Source of the DNA: Verrucomicrobiota bacterium
Lineage (GTDB): Bacteria > Verrucomicrobiota > Verrucomicrobiia > Limisphaerales > JADJPG01
DNA: 64,000 nucleotides
Assembly (NCBI GenBank): GCA_016713365.1
Contig: JADJPG010000029.1
Span: 1-64,000, forward strand
Direction of reading: 5' to 3'
This document shows positions 48,217 to 58,874 of the stretch, piece after piece; position 1 is the stretch's first letter; each line of letters starts with the position of its first letter. A model generated the notes under the pieces. That model had not been told where the DNA came from. It did no database searches and saw only the letters and a list, made by a program, of their open reading frames with translations. A program made the translations under genes and the position numbers.

Positions 48217-51200
48217 CTACAGAGCCTTCTGACTCGACCTCCTGGCCATCCACGCCAACAGGATGAACCCGGCAAACAGTCCGACGAGAATGACAACACG
48301 CATCCCCGTTGAAGCAGCCTGTTTCGCGATCGTGTGGAGCGAGAGGCGAAGGTCCGCCGTCGTGTCGATTTGCACGGTGCGGCGGAAGGTCAGGAGCCGG
48401 CCCTGTTGCGGAATCGAGGCGCGAATGGCCGTGGGCGCGGTGACAGCGGCGTCCTGTTGCTGGATGATTCGTTCCGCGAGACGCATCAGCGCGGCGTTGT
48501 CGTCCGCGGAATTGGCGTCGATGATTTGCTTCGCCTCCTGCTGGGTGTAGGCGACGTCTTTGCGGTTGCGGAGATCCTTGAGATTTCCCGGAGCCGGTGC
48601 TGATTCACCGGCAGATGCGGACTGTCGAACATTGAGGCCGACCAACGCCTGCTGAAGCTTGAGGTTGTGCAATTGCACGCGGGCATCCTCGTTGAACGCG
48701 CTGTCGTGCGTGCTCAGGCCAAAGGCGCTCTGGAACGCCTGACGCGCCTGCTGCGGATTGCCGCTTTCGAGCAGGGTATTACCCAGCGAGAGCATGTCCT
48801 CGGCGGCCTTGGTTTTGGCGCGGTTCTGGACGAGTTCATTGTCGAGATAGCTCTTCACGTCGACGAGCAACGGAGTTGTCACACGCTCGTCCTCCTGCAA
48901 TTGCAACGTTCCGCCCCATTCCGCCAGCTGCCATTTCTCGTTCAGATACACCTGCCAGGTGATGTTCTCCAGCGGGAGGTCGAACTTCGGTCCCAGCAAC
49001 GCGAGATCGAGTTTTCGTCCGCCCGGCGCACCAATGCGGCTGGAGTAAAACAGCTCGACCGTCGTGGCCTTGTCAGTCCGCGATTGTTGTTCGAGCGGGA
49101 TCAGGATTCGATCCTGTTCGCGCCACGGCCACACGCCGTTCTGATTCACAAACGCGAACCAGAACTTCGCCTCGGCGGGCAACGTGAAGTTGAGCAGCCG
49201 CTTGTCGCCGGGCACGAGTTCCAGTTTCACCTGGGTCAACATCACGCCTTCATCGGAAATCACGGAGGTCAGCGTCACGTTGTTGACGCGGGCGGGAAGG
49301 AGCTTGGTCGCCTCGTGACGTTCAAGCCCAAGCGCGAGGAGAAACACCGGTTCGACCAGGCGATAGGTGAAGTTCGCCGACGCGTCCGGAATGTCCTGCA
49401 ACAATGCACGGGGGATGGCCTGCCACTCGGCGGGCTGAAGCGCGGCTGGCAAGGTCTGCGCCCGGACCTGCAACCGGCCGCCGGATTGCACGGTCACGAA
49501 ACCGCGTTGAAGATTCGCATCGAGACATTCAACGCCCCGGACCGGCACATTCGTCGCGGCTTCGGGCACAAGCGTCTGCCACGTCGCCTGCAGCAGATAC
49601 TTGCCGATGATGCGGCGATGCAGTTTCACCTCCCAGGTCTGCATGTCGTTTGTCACGGTCCCAGCCACGACCAGAAAATCCGCCACCTGTTCGCCGCGGA
49701 ACCGCACGCTCTCCGCGTTCGTCGGCACGCGCACGCGCAGTGATTTCAAGCCGGTATTCTCGATCTGATACTGCAAGTTCGCCGCCACCTTGACCTGCGC
49801 CTCCGTCACCGTCGCGTGCTGGAGACTGGTCACCTGCACCCACGCGTCCACTTGTTCGATGCCGAGTGCGAGACTCCACGGTGATTGCAACAGCCGGAAC
49901 GCGAGCACGCCCTTCTGCCGGATGCCCGACTTCTGCGGATCGAGCTGCGTGACGCCATCGCGCGTCCCGACCTGCAGTCGCATCCCCTGCTCCGGCACAA
50001 TCACCAGTTGCCCGCGTTGCTTGCCGGCCTCGCGAAACGTCAGTCGCGGCACGAGGTAGTTCGTCGTCGCCTTCGTGCCCGGTCCGGCGAGATTCACGCT
50101 GAATTGCTGCTGGCCCTCGGTCTTTCCCTTCAGATGCAGGGTGATGATGCGACCCTCAGGCGCCTTCAACTCCGTCCAATGACTCAACGCCGCGCCGCTG
50201 ATGCTCTCCACATCAAGGTTCGTCGCCAGCAGGAAGCTGAGTCGGAAGATGCCCGCGCGTGTGACCGCAACCGAAACATTGGCCGCGAGCAACGTGCGAT
50301 CCTCGCTCAGCGAGAGCGTCTCCTGCGTCTCGACACGGACATCCGGCTCAACCGCCGACGCCTTGATCCCAATCTCACCCTTGGCGTCCGCATAACGAAA
50401 TGCGCGACGCAACGTGATGCCGGCGATCTGCGCGCGGAGCGGATTGAGCACCGATGTGGGAAAGTCTTCGAGATTAATGGACGAGAAGCTGTCCGCCGCC
50501 ACTGCGTCGAGCTGCACTTCTGAACCGGTGGCGACGCCGATGGATCCCAGCTGGCCCGCCGCGCCAACCACGGACAGCAAACCAGAATTCTGATTCAACG
50601 GCAGTGGGCCGGTCGCCAATTGAGAGCGCACAATGAGAGTGAATGGTCGCGATTGCGGAGGGTTCAGTGTCACGCGCAGCTTTCGCGCGTCCGGATCAAA
50701 CCGCCAGAGCGCGATGACCGACGGGCTGGCGCTTCTCTTCTCGGATCGCGGAGCGGACGACGCAGCGTCCGTCACATCCGTCACCGTGGCCGCCCCGGGC
50801 ACGTCGAAGACGACCTCGCTCAACTCGCCCTGGGCTGGACGCAACTGCACTTGATGCACGCCCTCCACAACCCCAGCCGCGGGCACGTAGAGCTGGAACA
50901 GCTCCGCGAAGAACACCGCCTTCTCGCGCTTCACATCACGGCTGCGCGGTTTCCAGCCAATCCACGAATCCACCGCCGGCGCGAGGACGATCGTCGCGGT
51001 CGTCGCGTTGGTTGAAACCGCGGCGCGAGTCACCGAGACGGCGCTGGGCGACGTCACGTCCACATCCAGATCCACGAGCGTCAGCGTGAGGCGATTCACC
51101 AGCCCGTGATGGGTCGGCAAGGTGATGCCGCTCTCGCCATCCCGCTGGACGACCTGCAGCTGATATTGCACCTCGATGTCAAACGTTCCGTTTTGTTCCG

Positions 51201-54200
51201 CGATCAACTGTTGAACACGTTTCGAATTTGCAAACGATTGCACCAACTTCAGCGCATTCGTCGGGAAGCTGATCCGGGTAACCACTGCCGGCTCGAAAAT
51301 CAGCGGTAACACTTGATCCTTCTGCGCGTGCCAGCGAACCGTCGCGGTCGCCAGCGCGAACTTCTCCTCGACGCGAATGACCTGCGTGACCGACTCCGCC
51401 ATCGCGGGTTCCTTGATGAACGAGGCCGCAGTCGCGGGCGCGGCGGCTTCCGCCGTTCCGGTGCTGACCCACAAGAGAGCGCCCAAGATGAGAGCCGCCG
51501 TCGCCGCAGCCGGCCCGGGTTCAGCTGGCGGCGCTGGTCGGCGTGGCACGCGGAAAAGGTTTCGCGCCGCCGGAAGCAACACATGCACGACGAGAAACGC
51601 CATCACCAACACGACGAATCCTCCGGCACCGTTCGGCCAGCGAAGCGCGGCCCACGCGACGAGCGTCCAGCCCAGGACCACCCACCCAACGCCGGTTCCA
51701 TCCCGCGGGCAAATGAAGGCGCGCCCCCAGACCACCAGCGCCAGCAACGCGGGCCAGGCGAAGCCCAGCGCGCTCCAGAACGTCATCTCATCGGCGACGT
51801 TCGCGACCTCGACGCTCAACGCGCTGCCGCTTTGCTGGACCGGCGCCAGGAAGGTTAACCCGCGCGGCGGCGATTGCATTTGTCGGCCAGCGGTGTCGAG
51901 CAACGTCAGGAAGATTGTAGACGCGATCAGCACAGACAGCAGCCCAACGAGCGTTCCTCCGAGGTGCCGCACGCCAAAACGATAGCCTCCTTCACGCGTC
52001 GCCCAGCGCCACGCCCAGACTCCGAAGACGACGAGCGCCAATGCGAGTCCGGCCTGGAGGATCGCGTCGCCACGACTGAACATCCGCGCCAATCCGGCGA
52101 AGCCCGACAGGTCAGTCACGCCCCCCGCCGGCGCGAGTGAACCGCTCCGATAGGTCAACCGCTGCGCCGTGTCCGGCTCCAGCTTCCATTCTGCCAGCAA
52201 CACCGGCGCGGCCACCACCGGCGCCAGCGCCGTCACACGAGCCGGCGTTTTCGAGCGCAAGGCCAGCTTGAGGTCCAGCGTCTGCACCGCGTTTGGATCC
52301 GCGCGCTGGGGGAGCGGAATGAGGTTCGAAGTGCCGTCCTTCACGGGAACCACCGTCGCGCCGTTCACCGTCGCCGCCCAGAGCGTGGTGCCCTCGGGCA
52401 GCGTGAGACGGAAGTGCGGGTTGCCGCGGTTCTTCACGAAGTAACGCGCGTCGGTCAGCACTTCGCCGTCCTTCGAGATACGCGTGGTCAGCACCGCGCG
52501 ATCCACGACAAGCCCGAGCGTCTCGCCTTGCTGGAGCGGGCTCAGGGCGAGTTGCAGATTGAACGGCCGCGCGGTGTAGCGGTACGCCTTGAGAATCGGC
52601 GCGTCGAAGAACAGCCGGTATTCCGCGGGAACCTCGCCGGTCTCCAACTCCAGCAATCCGGGCGAGACATTGGCGGGAGTGACTTGAAACTGATACGCGC
52701 TCACCACCAGCGTGTGACCCTGCTCGCTCTGCACCCCGAGCGGACGCGCGCCGGTGAACGTGAGTGTCTCGCCCTGGGCCTTGAACGGCCGTTCGCACGT
52801 GGCCAGCAGCGTGTAGGTGCCGGAGACGGGCGTGTTCAATTGCACGACATAGCCGTTGGTGGACTTCTGCCAGTTGCGCACGTCCTTGCCCGTGAACTCG
52901 ACGTTGAAATACTCGTCCGACAACGCGACCCGAAACGCCGACACCGGCGCTCCGGAGATCTGGTAGTTCATGGTGCTGCTGCCGTAGGCGATGCCTTCGC
53001 CGATGGAGAACAGGTGGAAGACATCCGCCTGGATCGATTGCGGCAGGCGCTCAACGCGCAACGCTGCTTCCCACGCCGGCTCACTGAGTCGGAATGCCGC
53101 CTGAATGCCCGCGACCTTGCGCGGGAAGAACGCCGTCGCGATATCCGTCAATGCGACCGTGCGATCCGGGGTGAGCCGAAAGCCCGCGTCTGCCGAGACG
53201 GCGATGTGGCCGCGAGTGGACTTCGCCTTTATCACTTCCACGCGCGGAAGCGTCCAGTCCGACTGACCGAGCGCCCCGTTGCGTTCCAGGCGGAGTTGAA
53301 TCACCTGCCGGTCGGCGATGGTCTGGCCATAGACCAGGCGCAGTTCCGCGTCCGGCTGGTCCGCCGGTTCGCGCAGGAAATAATCACTGAGACCGGCAGC
53401 GCCGAGACGGGCGACGACGAATCCCTTCGGCACGCGCAACACGACCTCGCGCACCGGCGCCTCCCGGATGTCGAGTTCGAACTCGCCGTCGATCGCCAGC
53501 TCCGCTTCGCCGAGGTGATAGGCGAGCAATTGAGACACACTCAACTCGGGCAGCACGTTGTCCGCATTGACGCGCAGGGCGAATTCACCGCTGGAAAACC
53601 GGAAGGCGAATCGCTGGCTGGCGCTCGTGGCGAGCAGCGCCTTCGTCGCGTCGCTCTCGGGAAATTGCTCCGGCGAAATCTGCGACAGGCCCGTGGACTG
53701 GACGACTTCGAGCCGCACCGCGCCCTGATTCACTACGCGGAAATGACCGGCGAAACGCGTCGCGCCCTCGGGCTGGAGGCGCATTGCTTCCACCGCTTGA
53801 GGAAACGCGCCCAGCTCCGTCTGCATCTGCACCTGCACCGCGAAGGCGTCCTTCTGCGGCTGATTGAATTGAATGACCAATAGACGCTCTCCGGCAACCG
53901 ATCCCGCTTCGACATTCCACGAGAGCAGATTCGCACCCTGCACCACGGTGACGTTTCCCTGCCCTCGCACCGCCACCACCAGCCGGTTCAATTCGCCCTG
54001 CATAATCTTGCCGTCAATCAACGCCGTCTGGCGCATGAGTCCAGGGCTGATGCTGATCTGCGCGAGCATTTCCGCCGCGTAGAACAGCTTGCCCTCCACT
54101 TCAGCACGCACTTCCTTCCAGCCCAACTTCACGGCGCCGTCCGGCGGCAGGAAGCTCTTGAAGTCGCTGCCGCTGCGGTCAGGTCGCGCCGCCCCGGCGA

Positions 54201-55317
54201 ACTCGAACTGGGTGTCCGCCGCCAGCCCAGCGAGCGTGATTGGCTGGAGCGCGCTCGGCGCGACACGGAAATCCAACTTGTTCCAACCACCGCTCTGCCG
54301 GACCGCCGCGTTGAACCTGAGGCGGACAGGAAAGTCTCCGGGCTTGTCGAACATCAGCACAAACTGATCGTTGGTGAAACGCACCCGCCAGTCGGCGTTG
54401 CGCTCGAGTTCAGCCAGGGCCACGCCCCCGGAGAGCAGCGCGATGGAACCGCCGCGCGGATTCTTCACCCGAGCGATCGCCGTGAGAGTGAAGGCGGCGC
54501 CCGAATCGCTGAGCGCGCCGTTGAGTTGAAACTCGCGCAGCACGACACGCCGGGCCTCGGGATCCGCCAAGGTCACGTTGAGCGGAAGCGTGTAGGCCGA
54601 CCCTTGGAATCGGAACGCGATCGGCTCCGGCTCACCCACCTTCGATTCAGCGCGCATCGCGTCGGGGAGAAACTTGACGTCCATGGGCACGAGACCCGTG
54701 GGAGCAAAGGGCTGCGCATCGAGTTCCAGCGCGGTCTCCACTTTCAAGTAGCCATTGAACAACGCGGTCTGAGGCGGCGCGAAGGTCAGCGGCTGAACGG
54801 GGTTCCGCCAGGAGGGGGTCTCGCGCTCGGCGACGATGGTCACAGCGATTTGGGTGAGCGGTTTGTCCGACTTTCGCGGTCGCAACACGAGCGCTCGCGT
54901 GCCGTTCGTCTCCTGACGCACGCTCCAGTCGAGCAACTTTTCTCCGGTGACTTTCCGGATCTCGCCATCGCCGGTGAGGGTGAGCGAAAGCTCCCGTGGC
55001 TCGCCCTGAAGAATTTCAAACGTGGCGTTGACGGTGTGCAGATGTTTCTCCCGGGTGATTTGCAGCAGGTGCTGAAGCGTGGTGGCGAAGAGAGCCTTGT
55101 CCTTGTCACCGGGCAGTCCGGTCAGGTTCGCCTCAATCACGAGCCGCGCCTTACCGTCCTCGATGCCTCCGTTGAGCGAAAGATTCCTCAGCTCGGCCTG
55201 GGCAGCACGCGCTGGCGATTGGACGACCACCGCAATCAGGACCAGAAGCAGCGCATGGTGTATCGCCTGCGAGCGGCGGAGTGTAGCAGCGAGGAATGGA
55301 AGCAGGTTGGTCAGCAT
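48217..55317 (-). CDS. Giant exported membrane protein (2366 aa), unknown function
   Basis: A signal peptide (about residues 15-39, ending A-R-A-A) is followed by about 1050 residues of beta-rich exported sequence. A cluster of about six hydrophobic helices spans about 1085-1285; the last (A-L-I-L-G-A-L-L-W-V-S-T...A-E-A-A) looks like a second internal signal peptide. A second beta-rich half of about 1000 residues ends in a membrane helix (about 2335-2355) and basic tail. A short coiled/TPR-like region lies at about 2160-2240. The two halves have the same plan, as if two genes had fused. No catalytic motif was recognised. It lies 176 nt downstream of the vWA gene and probably belongs to the same ECF sigma operon. 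The frame is intact over 7.1 kb. Confidence 0.8.
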   Translation of the reverse strand: MLTNLLPFLAATLRRSQAIHHALLLVLIAVVVQSPARAAQAELRNLSLNGGIEDGKARLVIEANLTGLPGDKDKALFATTLQHLLQITREKHLHTVNATFEILQGEPRELSLTLTGDGEIRKVTGEKLLDWSVRQETNGTRALVLRPRKSDKPLTQIAVTIVAERETPSWRNPVQPLTFAPPQTALFNGYLKVETALELDAQPFAPTGLVPMDVKFLPDAMRAESKVGEPEPIAFRFQGSAYTLPLNVTLADPEARRVVLREFQLNGALSDSGAAFTLTAIARVKNPRGGSIALLSGGVALAELERNADWRVRFTNDQFVLMFDKPGDFPVRLRFNAAVRQSGGWNKLDFRVAPSALQPITLAGLAADTQFEFAGAARPDRSGSDFKSFLPPDGAVKLGWKEVRAEVEGKLFYAAEMLAQISISPGLMRQTALIDGKIMQGELNRLVVAVRGQGNVTVVQGANLLSWNVEAGSVAGERLLVIQFNQPQKDAFAVQVQMQTELGAFPQAVEAMRLQPEGATRFAGHFRVVNQGAVRLEVVQSTGLSQISPEQFPESDATKALLATSASQRFAFRFSSGEFALRVNADNVLPELSVSQLLAYHLGEAELAIDGEFELDIREAPVREVVLRVPKGFVVARLGAAGLSDYFLREPADQPDAELRLVYGQTIADRQVIQLRLERNGALGQSDWTLPRVEVIKAKSTRGHIAVSADAGFRLTPDRTVALTDIATAFFPRKVAGIQAAFRLSEPAWEAALRVERLPQSIQADVFHLFSIGEGIAYGSSTMNYQISGAPVSAFRVALSDEYFNVEFTGKDVRNWQKSTNGYVVQLNTPVSGTYTLLATCERPFKAQGETLTFTGARPLGVQSEQGHTLVVSAYQFQVTPANVSPGLLELETGEVPAEYRLFFDAPILKAYRYTARPFNLQLALSPLQQGETLGLVVDRAVLTTRISKDGEVLTDARYFVKNRGNPHFRLTLPEGTTLWAATVNGATVVPVKDGTSNLIPLPQRADPNAVQTLDLKLALRSKTPARVTALAPVVAAPVLLAEWKLEPDTAQRLTYRSGSLAPAGGVTDLSGFAGLARMFSRGDAILQAGLALALVVFGVWAWRWATREGGYRFGVRHLGGTLVGLLSVLIASTIFLTLLDTAGRQMQSPPRGLTFLAPVQQSGSALSVEVANVADEMTFWSALGFAWPALLALVVWGRAFICPRDGTGVGWVVLGWTLVAWAALRWPNGAGGFVVLVMAFLVVHVLLPAARNLFRVPRRPAPPAEPGPAAATAALILGALLWVSTGTAEAAAPATAASFIKEPAMAESVTQVIRVEEKFALATATVRWHAQKDQVLPLIFEPAVVTRISFPTNALKLVQSFANSKRVQQLIAEQNGTFDIEVQYQLQVVQRDGESGITLPTHHGLVNRLTLTLVDLDVDVTSPSAVSVTRAAVSTNATTATIVLAPAVDSWIGWKPRSRDVKREKAVFFAELFQLYVPAAGVVEGVHQVQLRPAQGELSEVVFDVPGAATVTDVTDAASSAPRSEKRSASPSVIALWRFDPDARKLRVTLNPPQSRPFTLIVRSQLATGPLPLNQNSGLLSVVGAAGQLGSIGVATGSEVQLDAVAADSFSSINLEDFPTSVLNPLRAQIAGITLRRAFRYADAKGEIGIKASAVEPDVRVETQETLSLSEDRTLLAANVSVAVTRAGIFRLSFLLATNLDVESISGAALSHWTELKAPEGRIITLHLKGKTEGQQQFSVNLAGPGTKATTNYLVPRLTFREAGKQRGQLVIVPEQGMRLQVGTRDGVTQLDPQKSGIRQKGVLAFRLLQSPWSLALGIEQVDAWVQVTSLQHATVTEAQVKVAANLQYQIENTGLKSLRVRVPTNAESVRFRGEQVADFLVVAGTVTNDMQTWEVKLHRRIIGKYLLQATWQTLVPEAATNVPVRGVECLDANLQRGFVTVQSGGRLQVRAQTLPAALQPAEWQAIPRALLQDIPDASANFTYRLVEPVFLLALGLERHEATKLLPARVNNVTLTSVISDEGVMLTQVKLELVPGDKRLLNFTLPAEAKFWFAFVNQNGVWPWREQDRILIPLEQQSRTDKATTVELFYSSRIGAPGGRKLDLALLGPKFDLPLENITWQVYLNEKWQLAEWGGTLQLQEDERVTTPLLVDVKSYLDNELVQNRAKTKAAEDMLSLGNTLLESGNPQQARQAFQSAFGLSTHDSAFNEDARVQLHNLKLQQALVGLNVRQSASAGESAPAPGNLKDLRNRKDVAYTQQEAKQIIDANSADDNAALMRLAERIIQQQDAAVTAPTAIRASIPQQGRLLTFRRTVQIDTTADLRLSLHTIAKQAASTGMRVVILVGLFAGFILLAWMARRSSQKAL

Positions 55318-55365
55318 AAAGTTTTTCTCTCAGTTGGTTTCAGTCTGCGTCAGGGCGACTGACTT

Positions 55366-55438
55366 CGTAGCCGCCGACGTGAGGAGGCGGACTCTGTGTC
55401 TATCGCGCGCCATCCGCCTCCTCACGTCGGCGGCTACG
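55366..55438. repeat. Perfect 26-bp inverted repeat (REP-like palindrome)
   Basis: Arms 55366-55391 and 55413-55438 are perfectly complementary, with a 21-nt loop. The core is gccgccgacgtgaggaggcg. It lies between the vWA gene and the giant membrane gene. Its GC-rich long stem resembles the dispersed REP/RAYT-type palindromes of Verrucomicrobia. In mRNA it would form a very stable hairpin and could reduce read-through. Confidence 0.75.
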
Positions 55439-55493
55439 TGGCTCGCTCCATCGCATGATCGTGGACTTCGGAACGGCATGACGACGGGATGGT

Positions 55494-58400
55494 TCACTTG
55501 CCCGAAACGCTCTTGGCCTGGCGGATCATCCACTCGAGTTTTTTTGGACGCGGATCGGCAGGCCAGGTTTCCGGGACGCCGCCCAGGTAGCCGAGCAGTT
55601 TGTCGGGCGTGACCTCGCCGGCGAAGGGACTCGACACCAGCCATTCGCTGAACGCAGCGGCGCTCGCGGCCAGTCGCAGCGCGGCGCTGGATTGCTCCAG
55701 TGGCCTGGCGCTTCCGTCGTAGTCCAGCGGCCACTCGTGCTCTCGATAGTCGCCCGAGCTCGGAACTTTGAACCGCACACGGACGGTGCCGAGCGGTCCT
55801 TCGCCGCGCGGATTCACCTGCACGGCGTAAAGCGCGTTGCCGGCTTCCGCGGCGCCGATCTCGGCCGCGTCCACCGTGTTGTCGCGGAACTGTTCCTTCT
55901 TCAACTGATGTTTCGCGTAACCGATCTGGCGATAAGCGGTGACGCGGCGCGGGTTCCATTCCACCTGCACCTTCACGTCGGACGCCGCGACTTTGAGCGC
56001 ACCGGCAAGTTGCCCGGCGAACTCGCTCGCCGCGGCCTCAGGCGTGTTCACGAACCCGTAGCGACCGTCGCCATTACGAGAGAGAGCCTCAAGCAACTCG
56101 TCGTTCAACCCATCCCAGCCGATCCCGAAGCAATCGAGCGCCACGCCCTGCCGGCGATGGGCCTCCACTTTCTTCTTCAAAGACCCGGGTTGAACGTCGC
56201 CGAGATTCGCCGCGCCATCCGTGAGCAGCACGACGCGGTTCACGCCGTTCGCGAGGAAATGTCGCAGTGCGGTCTGATAGGCCAGATTCATCGCCTCTTC
56301 GAGATTGGTGCCGCCTTCGGGCGTGAGACCGCCGACGCGTTGCGGGAGTTCACCGGCCTGACCGCCGGGCAAGCCGTCCACCCACAGCCGGGCCGTGCGC
56401 GCGAAAGAAACGACGCTCACGCGGTCCTGCGGCTGAAGCTGGCCGGCGAGCACGCGCAGGCATTCCTGCCGGATGCGCACGCGGTCGGCGCGTTCCATCG
56501 AACCGGAATTGTCGATGAGCAACACGAGGTTCAGCGGCCGGCCGGGCTGGCGACCGCTCGCAGCCGTCTTCACCGAGAGGCGAATCAGATCGCGATCATG
56601 CGCGAACGGATACCGCGCGCGTTCCCAGGCGAAGGCGATGGGCGCGCTGCCGCCCGGCTCCGAGTCGCGATAGTCAAAGGCGTTGATGAATTCCTCGCTG
56701 CGAATCGTGGCCACATCCGGCATCTTCCCTTGCTCCAGCGCCGCCGCCGCGAGCTTGAAGGAGACGTCGCTGACATTGAGCGAGAAGGTGGAGAAGGCGT
56801 TGTCCACCGTGCTGACCTCGGGCTGAGGAACCGGAGCCTCGGGTGCGCGCCGCAGGACGCGGCCTTCTTCAACAATCAGCCCTTTCTGCAACGCGGCGAA
56901 CTCATCAACGCGCTTGCGTTCCGAGACTTCGTTTTCCAATCGCACGGGTTTTCCGGCGACGAGGCCGCTTTGAGTCTGAACCTCGCTTTTGGCATCCGCT
57001 TCGCGCCCGAGTTGCTGGGGGAGGACGACGGCGAGGCGCTTCGAGCGCGACTCAACAGGTTCAGGCGCGGATGTGATCAAGTTACGCTCGTGGAGAGCGA
57101 CGTTTCCAAAGCGGCCCAATGATTCGCCAGATGATTTGTCAAACTGCACCGCGGCAACATTCGTTGCGGTCACGTCCAGCCGGATCCCAGCTTTGGTTGA
57201 ATCATCCAGTGTGGAATCCCATCGCGAATCTGATTTCTGCCCTGGGATGGCGGGCGCGTTGAGCGCATTACCATTCACCTGCTGAAGCGCGACGTCGCCG
57301 ACTTGGCCTCCACTAGCGACCAGCTTCTCCTGTTCGTCGACAACGGACGCGATGTTGTCTTTCCGTTTTGGCGAGGCCGTTTTTTTGAACGAAGTGCCAG
57401 CGAAGAGGGACGATATCTCTGCCAACGTTTTCGGGGCGGTCGGCGTCGTGATGGTCGTTGGTTTGTCCGCCGACGGCGGTGCGGTAGGTTCCGTTGGTCT
57501 GGAGGCCGGAACAGGAGTGGGAGTCGGACCGGATGCGGGCTTCCCTTCAGAGTCGGCAAAGTAGCGATCTCGTTGTTCCTTCCAGGCAAGTTGTGGCGTG
57601 ACTCCCGAATCCGCAGCCACGAAGTCCGCGGAAACTGGCAGACCTGTAGCGGGTTCCAAGGCGACTGCCACCGGTGGCGCAGGCGGAGGAATGACTATCG
57701 GAGCGGCCGGCGAAAGAGTGGGGGCGGGAGCCATCCAGGCGGTATCTACTGCGGCGATTTGTTGCCTCCCGACGCTTTCACTCAACTCACGATTGTCGGC
57801 GCCTCTGACACCGCCATCAGTGGTGCCAAAGAACGATTGTTTCTCCACCTCCGCCTTGATGTCCGACTTGAATTCGAACCCGACCGCGGACAACGGCCTT
57901 CCTGCAGTCGTGGCGTCCCCCTTGGCACCAGCCTGACCACCCCCGCCGGTGCTGTAGGCGAAGAATTCGTGGGCGCTCACCGCTCCGGCGGGCGCAACGG
58001 CTCCCCCGAGACCAACACCGCCACCCGCAAAACCCTGACTCTGGCCAGCGACACGATCCGCGATGGTTCCCATCTTCTTCTCCGGCGACGCGACCGAGTA
58101 AGCGCTCAAATCGGCGAGACCGTCCGCGGGAGTCACTGAATCGAAAGCAACGACTGCTTCACCATCTCGCACTGCAGGTCCCGCCGCTTGCCCAAGTTGC
58201 GGCAGGGCGATTTCGCTTCCACGCGAAACGCCCGCGGGATCTGACGGTGGCGGCGTGGACTCCTTTTTCGGGACTGCGGATTCATCGAAGAACTTGGTGA
58301 CCGGCGCTACATCGTGGGCGCTTCCAGCGGATTTCGATATTTCCGATCGCCCACGAGTGACGGTTCCGGCGACCAGATGTTCCGATTTCACTGCGTCACT

Positions 58401-58874
58401 GGCGTCGGCCAACTCCAAGCCGAGCTCTTCTCTCCGTTGGGCCGAGATCACCGCAGGGCCCGCCGAGCGCGCTCGCGTAAAGTTGGGTGCGAAATGAATC
58501 GCGGCGATGGCGATCAATCCCATCAACATGGCCGCCACAGCCGCCCATTCACGCCAGTTCACGGAGGGACGCTTCGTCCGAGCCAGCGTCGATTGCGGGA
58601 TAACCTTGAAGTGTTGCAGCAGCTTCTCACGCCGCTCCGCCGAAAGCCGGAGCGCTTCGGCGGGCGGCGTGGTTTCCTCGCGAAGCGAACCAGCTGCCTC
58701 GCGCACCAACCCAAGCGTCCGCGCGAGGCGTTCATACAGTTGCGCCAGCGCGGCGTCCTGTGCGAGCGCCGCGCGCAGCGTTCCCTCCTCCTCAGCGGAA
58801 AGTTCCCCAAGCAGCAACGCCGTGAGGCGCGCCTCCATGGCGTCGCGGGGTGATTCGGGTGATTCAAAGCTCAT
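55494..58874 (-). CDS. vWA / YfbK-type protein with anti-sigma-like N-terminus
   Basis: I place the start at ATG 58874 (MSFESPES), which overlaps the sigma gene stop as ATGA; the open frame upstream to 59078 is in the sigma gene. Residues about 12-60 (R-L-T-A-L-L-L-G-E-L-S-A-E-E) look like the cytoplasmic part of Verrucomicrobial anti-sigma factors, followed by a membrane helix (about 107-124). A long low-complexity Pro/Ala/Gly/Ser linker follows (about 125-700). Then a von Willebrand A domain with a MIDAS D-N-S-G-S (about 785), preceded by its N-terminal partner domain and followed by the DUF3520 domain of YfbK proteins. It probably restrains or transmits to the ECF sigma factor and presents a metal-dependent adhesion domain outside. 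It has 1126 residues and an intact frame. Confidence 0.85.
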   Translation of the reverse strand: MSFESPESPRDAMEARLTALLLGELSAEEEGTLRAALAQDAALAQLYERLARTLGLVREAAGSLREETTPPAEALRLSAERREKLLQHFKVIPQSTLARTKRPSVNWREWAAVAAMLMGLIAIAAIHFAPNFTRARSAGPAVISAQRREELGLELADASDAVKSEHLVAGTVTRGRSEISKSAGSAHDVAPVTKFFDESAVPKKESTPPPSDPAGVSRGSEIALPQLGQAAGPAVRDGEAVVAFDSVTPADGLADLSAYSVASPEKKMGTIADRVAGQSQGFAGGGVGLGGAVAPAGAVSAHEFFAYSTGGGGQAGAKGDATTAGRPLSAVGFEFKSDIKAEVEKQSFFGTTDGGVRGADNRELSESVGRQQIAAVDTAWMAPAPTLSPAAPIVIPPPAPPVAVALEPATGLPVSADFVAADSGVTPQLAWKEQRDRYFADSEGKPASGPTPTPVPASRPTEPTAPPSADKPTTITTPTAPKTLAEISSLFAGTSFKKTASPKRKDNIASVVDEQEKLVASGGQVGDVALQQVNGNALNAPAIPGQKSDSRWDSTLDDSTKAGIRLDVTATNVAAVQFDKSSGESLGRFGNVALHERNLITSAPEPVESRSKRLAVVLPQQLGREADAKSEVQTQSGLVAGKPVRLENEVSERKRVDEFAALQKGLIVEEGRVLRRAPEAPVPQPEVSTVDNAFSTFSLNVSDVSFKLAAAALEQGKMPDVATIRSEEFINAFDYRDSEPGGSAPIAFAWERARYPFAHDRDLIRLSVKTAASGRQPGRPLNLVLLIDNSGSMERADRVRIRQECLRVLAGQLQPQDRVSVVSFARTARLWVDGLPGGQAGELPQRVGGLTPEGGTNLEEAMNLAYQTALRHFLANGVNRVVLLTDGAANLGDVQPGSLKKKVEAHRRQGVALDCFGIGWDGLNDELLEALSRNGDGRYGFVNTPEAAASEFAGQLAGALKVAASDVKVQVEWNPRRVTAYRQIGYAKHQLKKEQFRDNTVDAAEIGAAEAGNALYAVQVNPRGEGPLGTVRVRFKVPSSGDYREHEWPLDYDGSARPLEQSSAALRLAASAAAFSEWLVSSPFAGEVTPDKLLGYLGGVPETWPADPRPKKLEWMIRQAKSVSGK

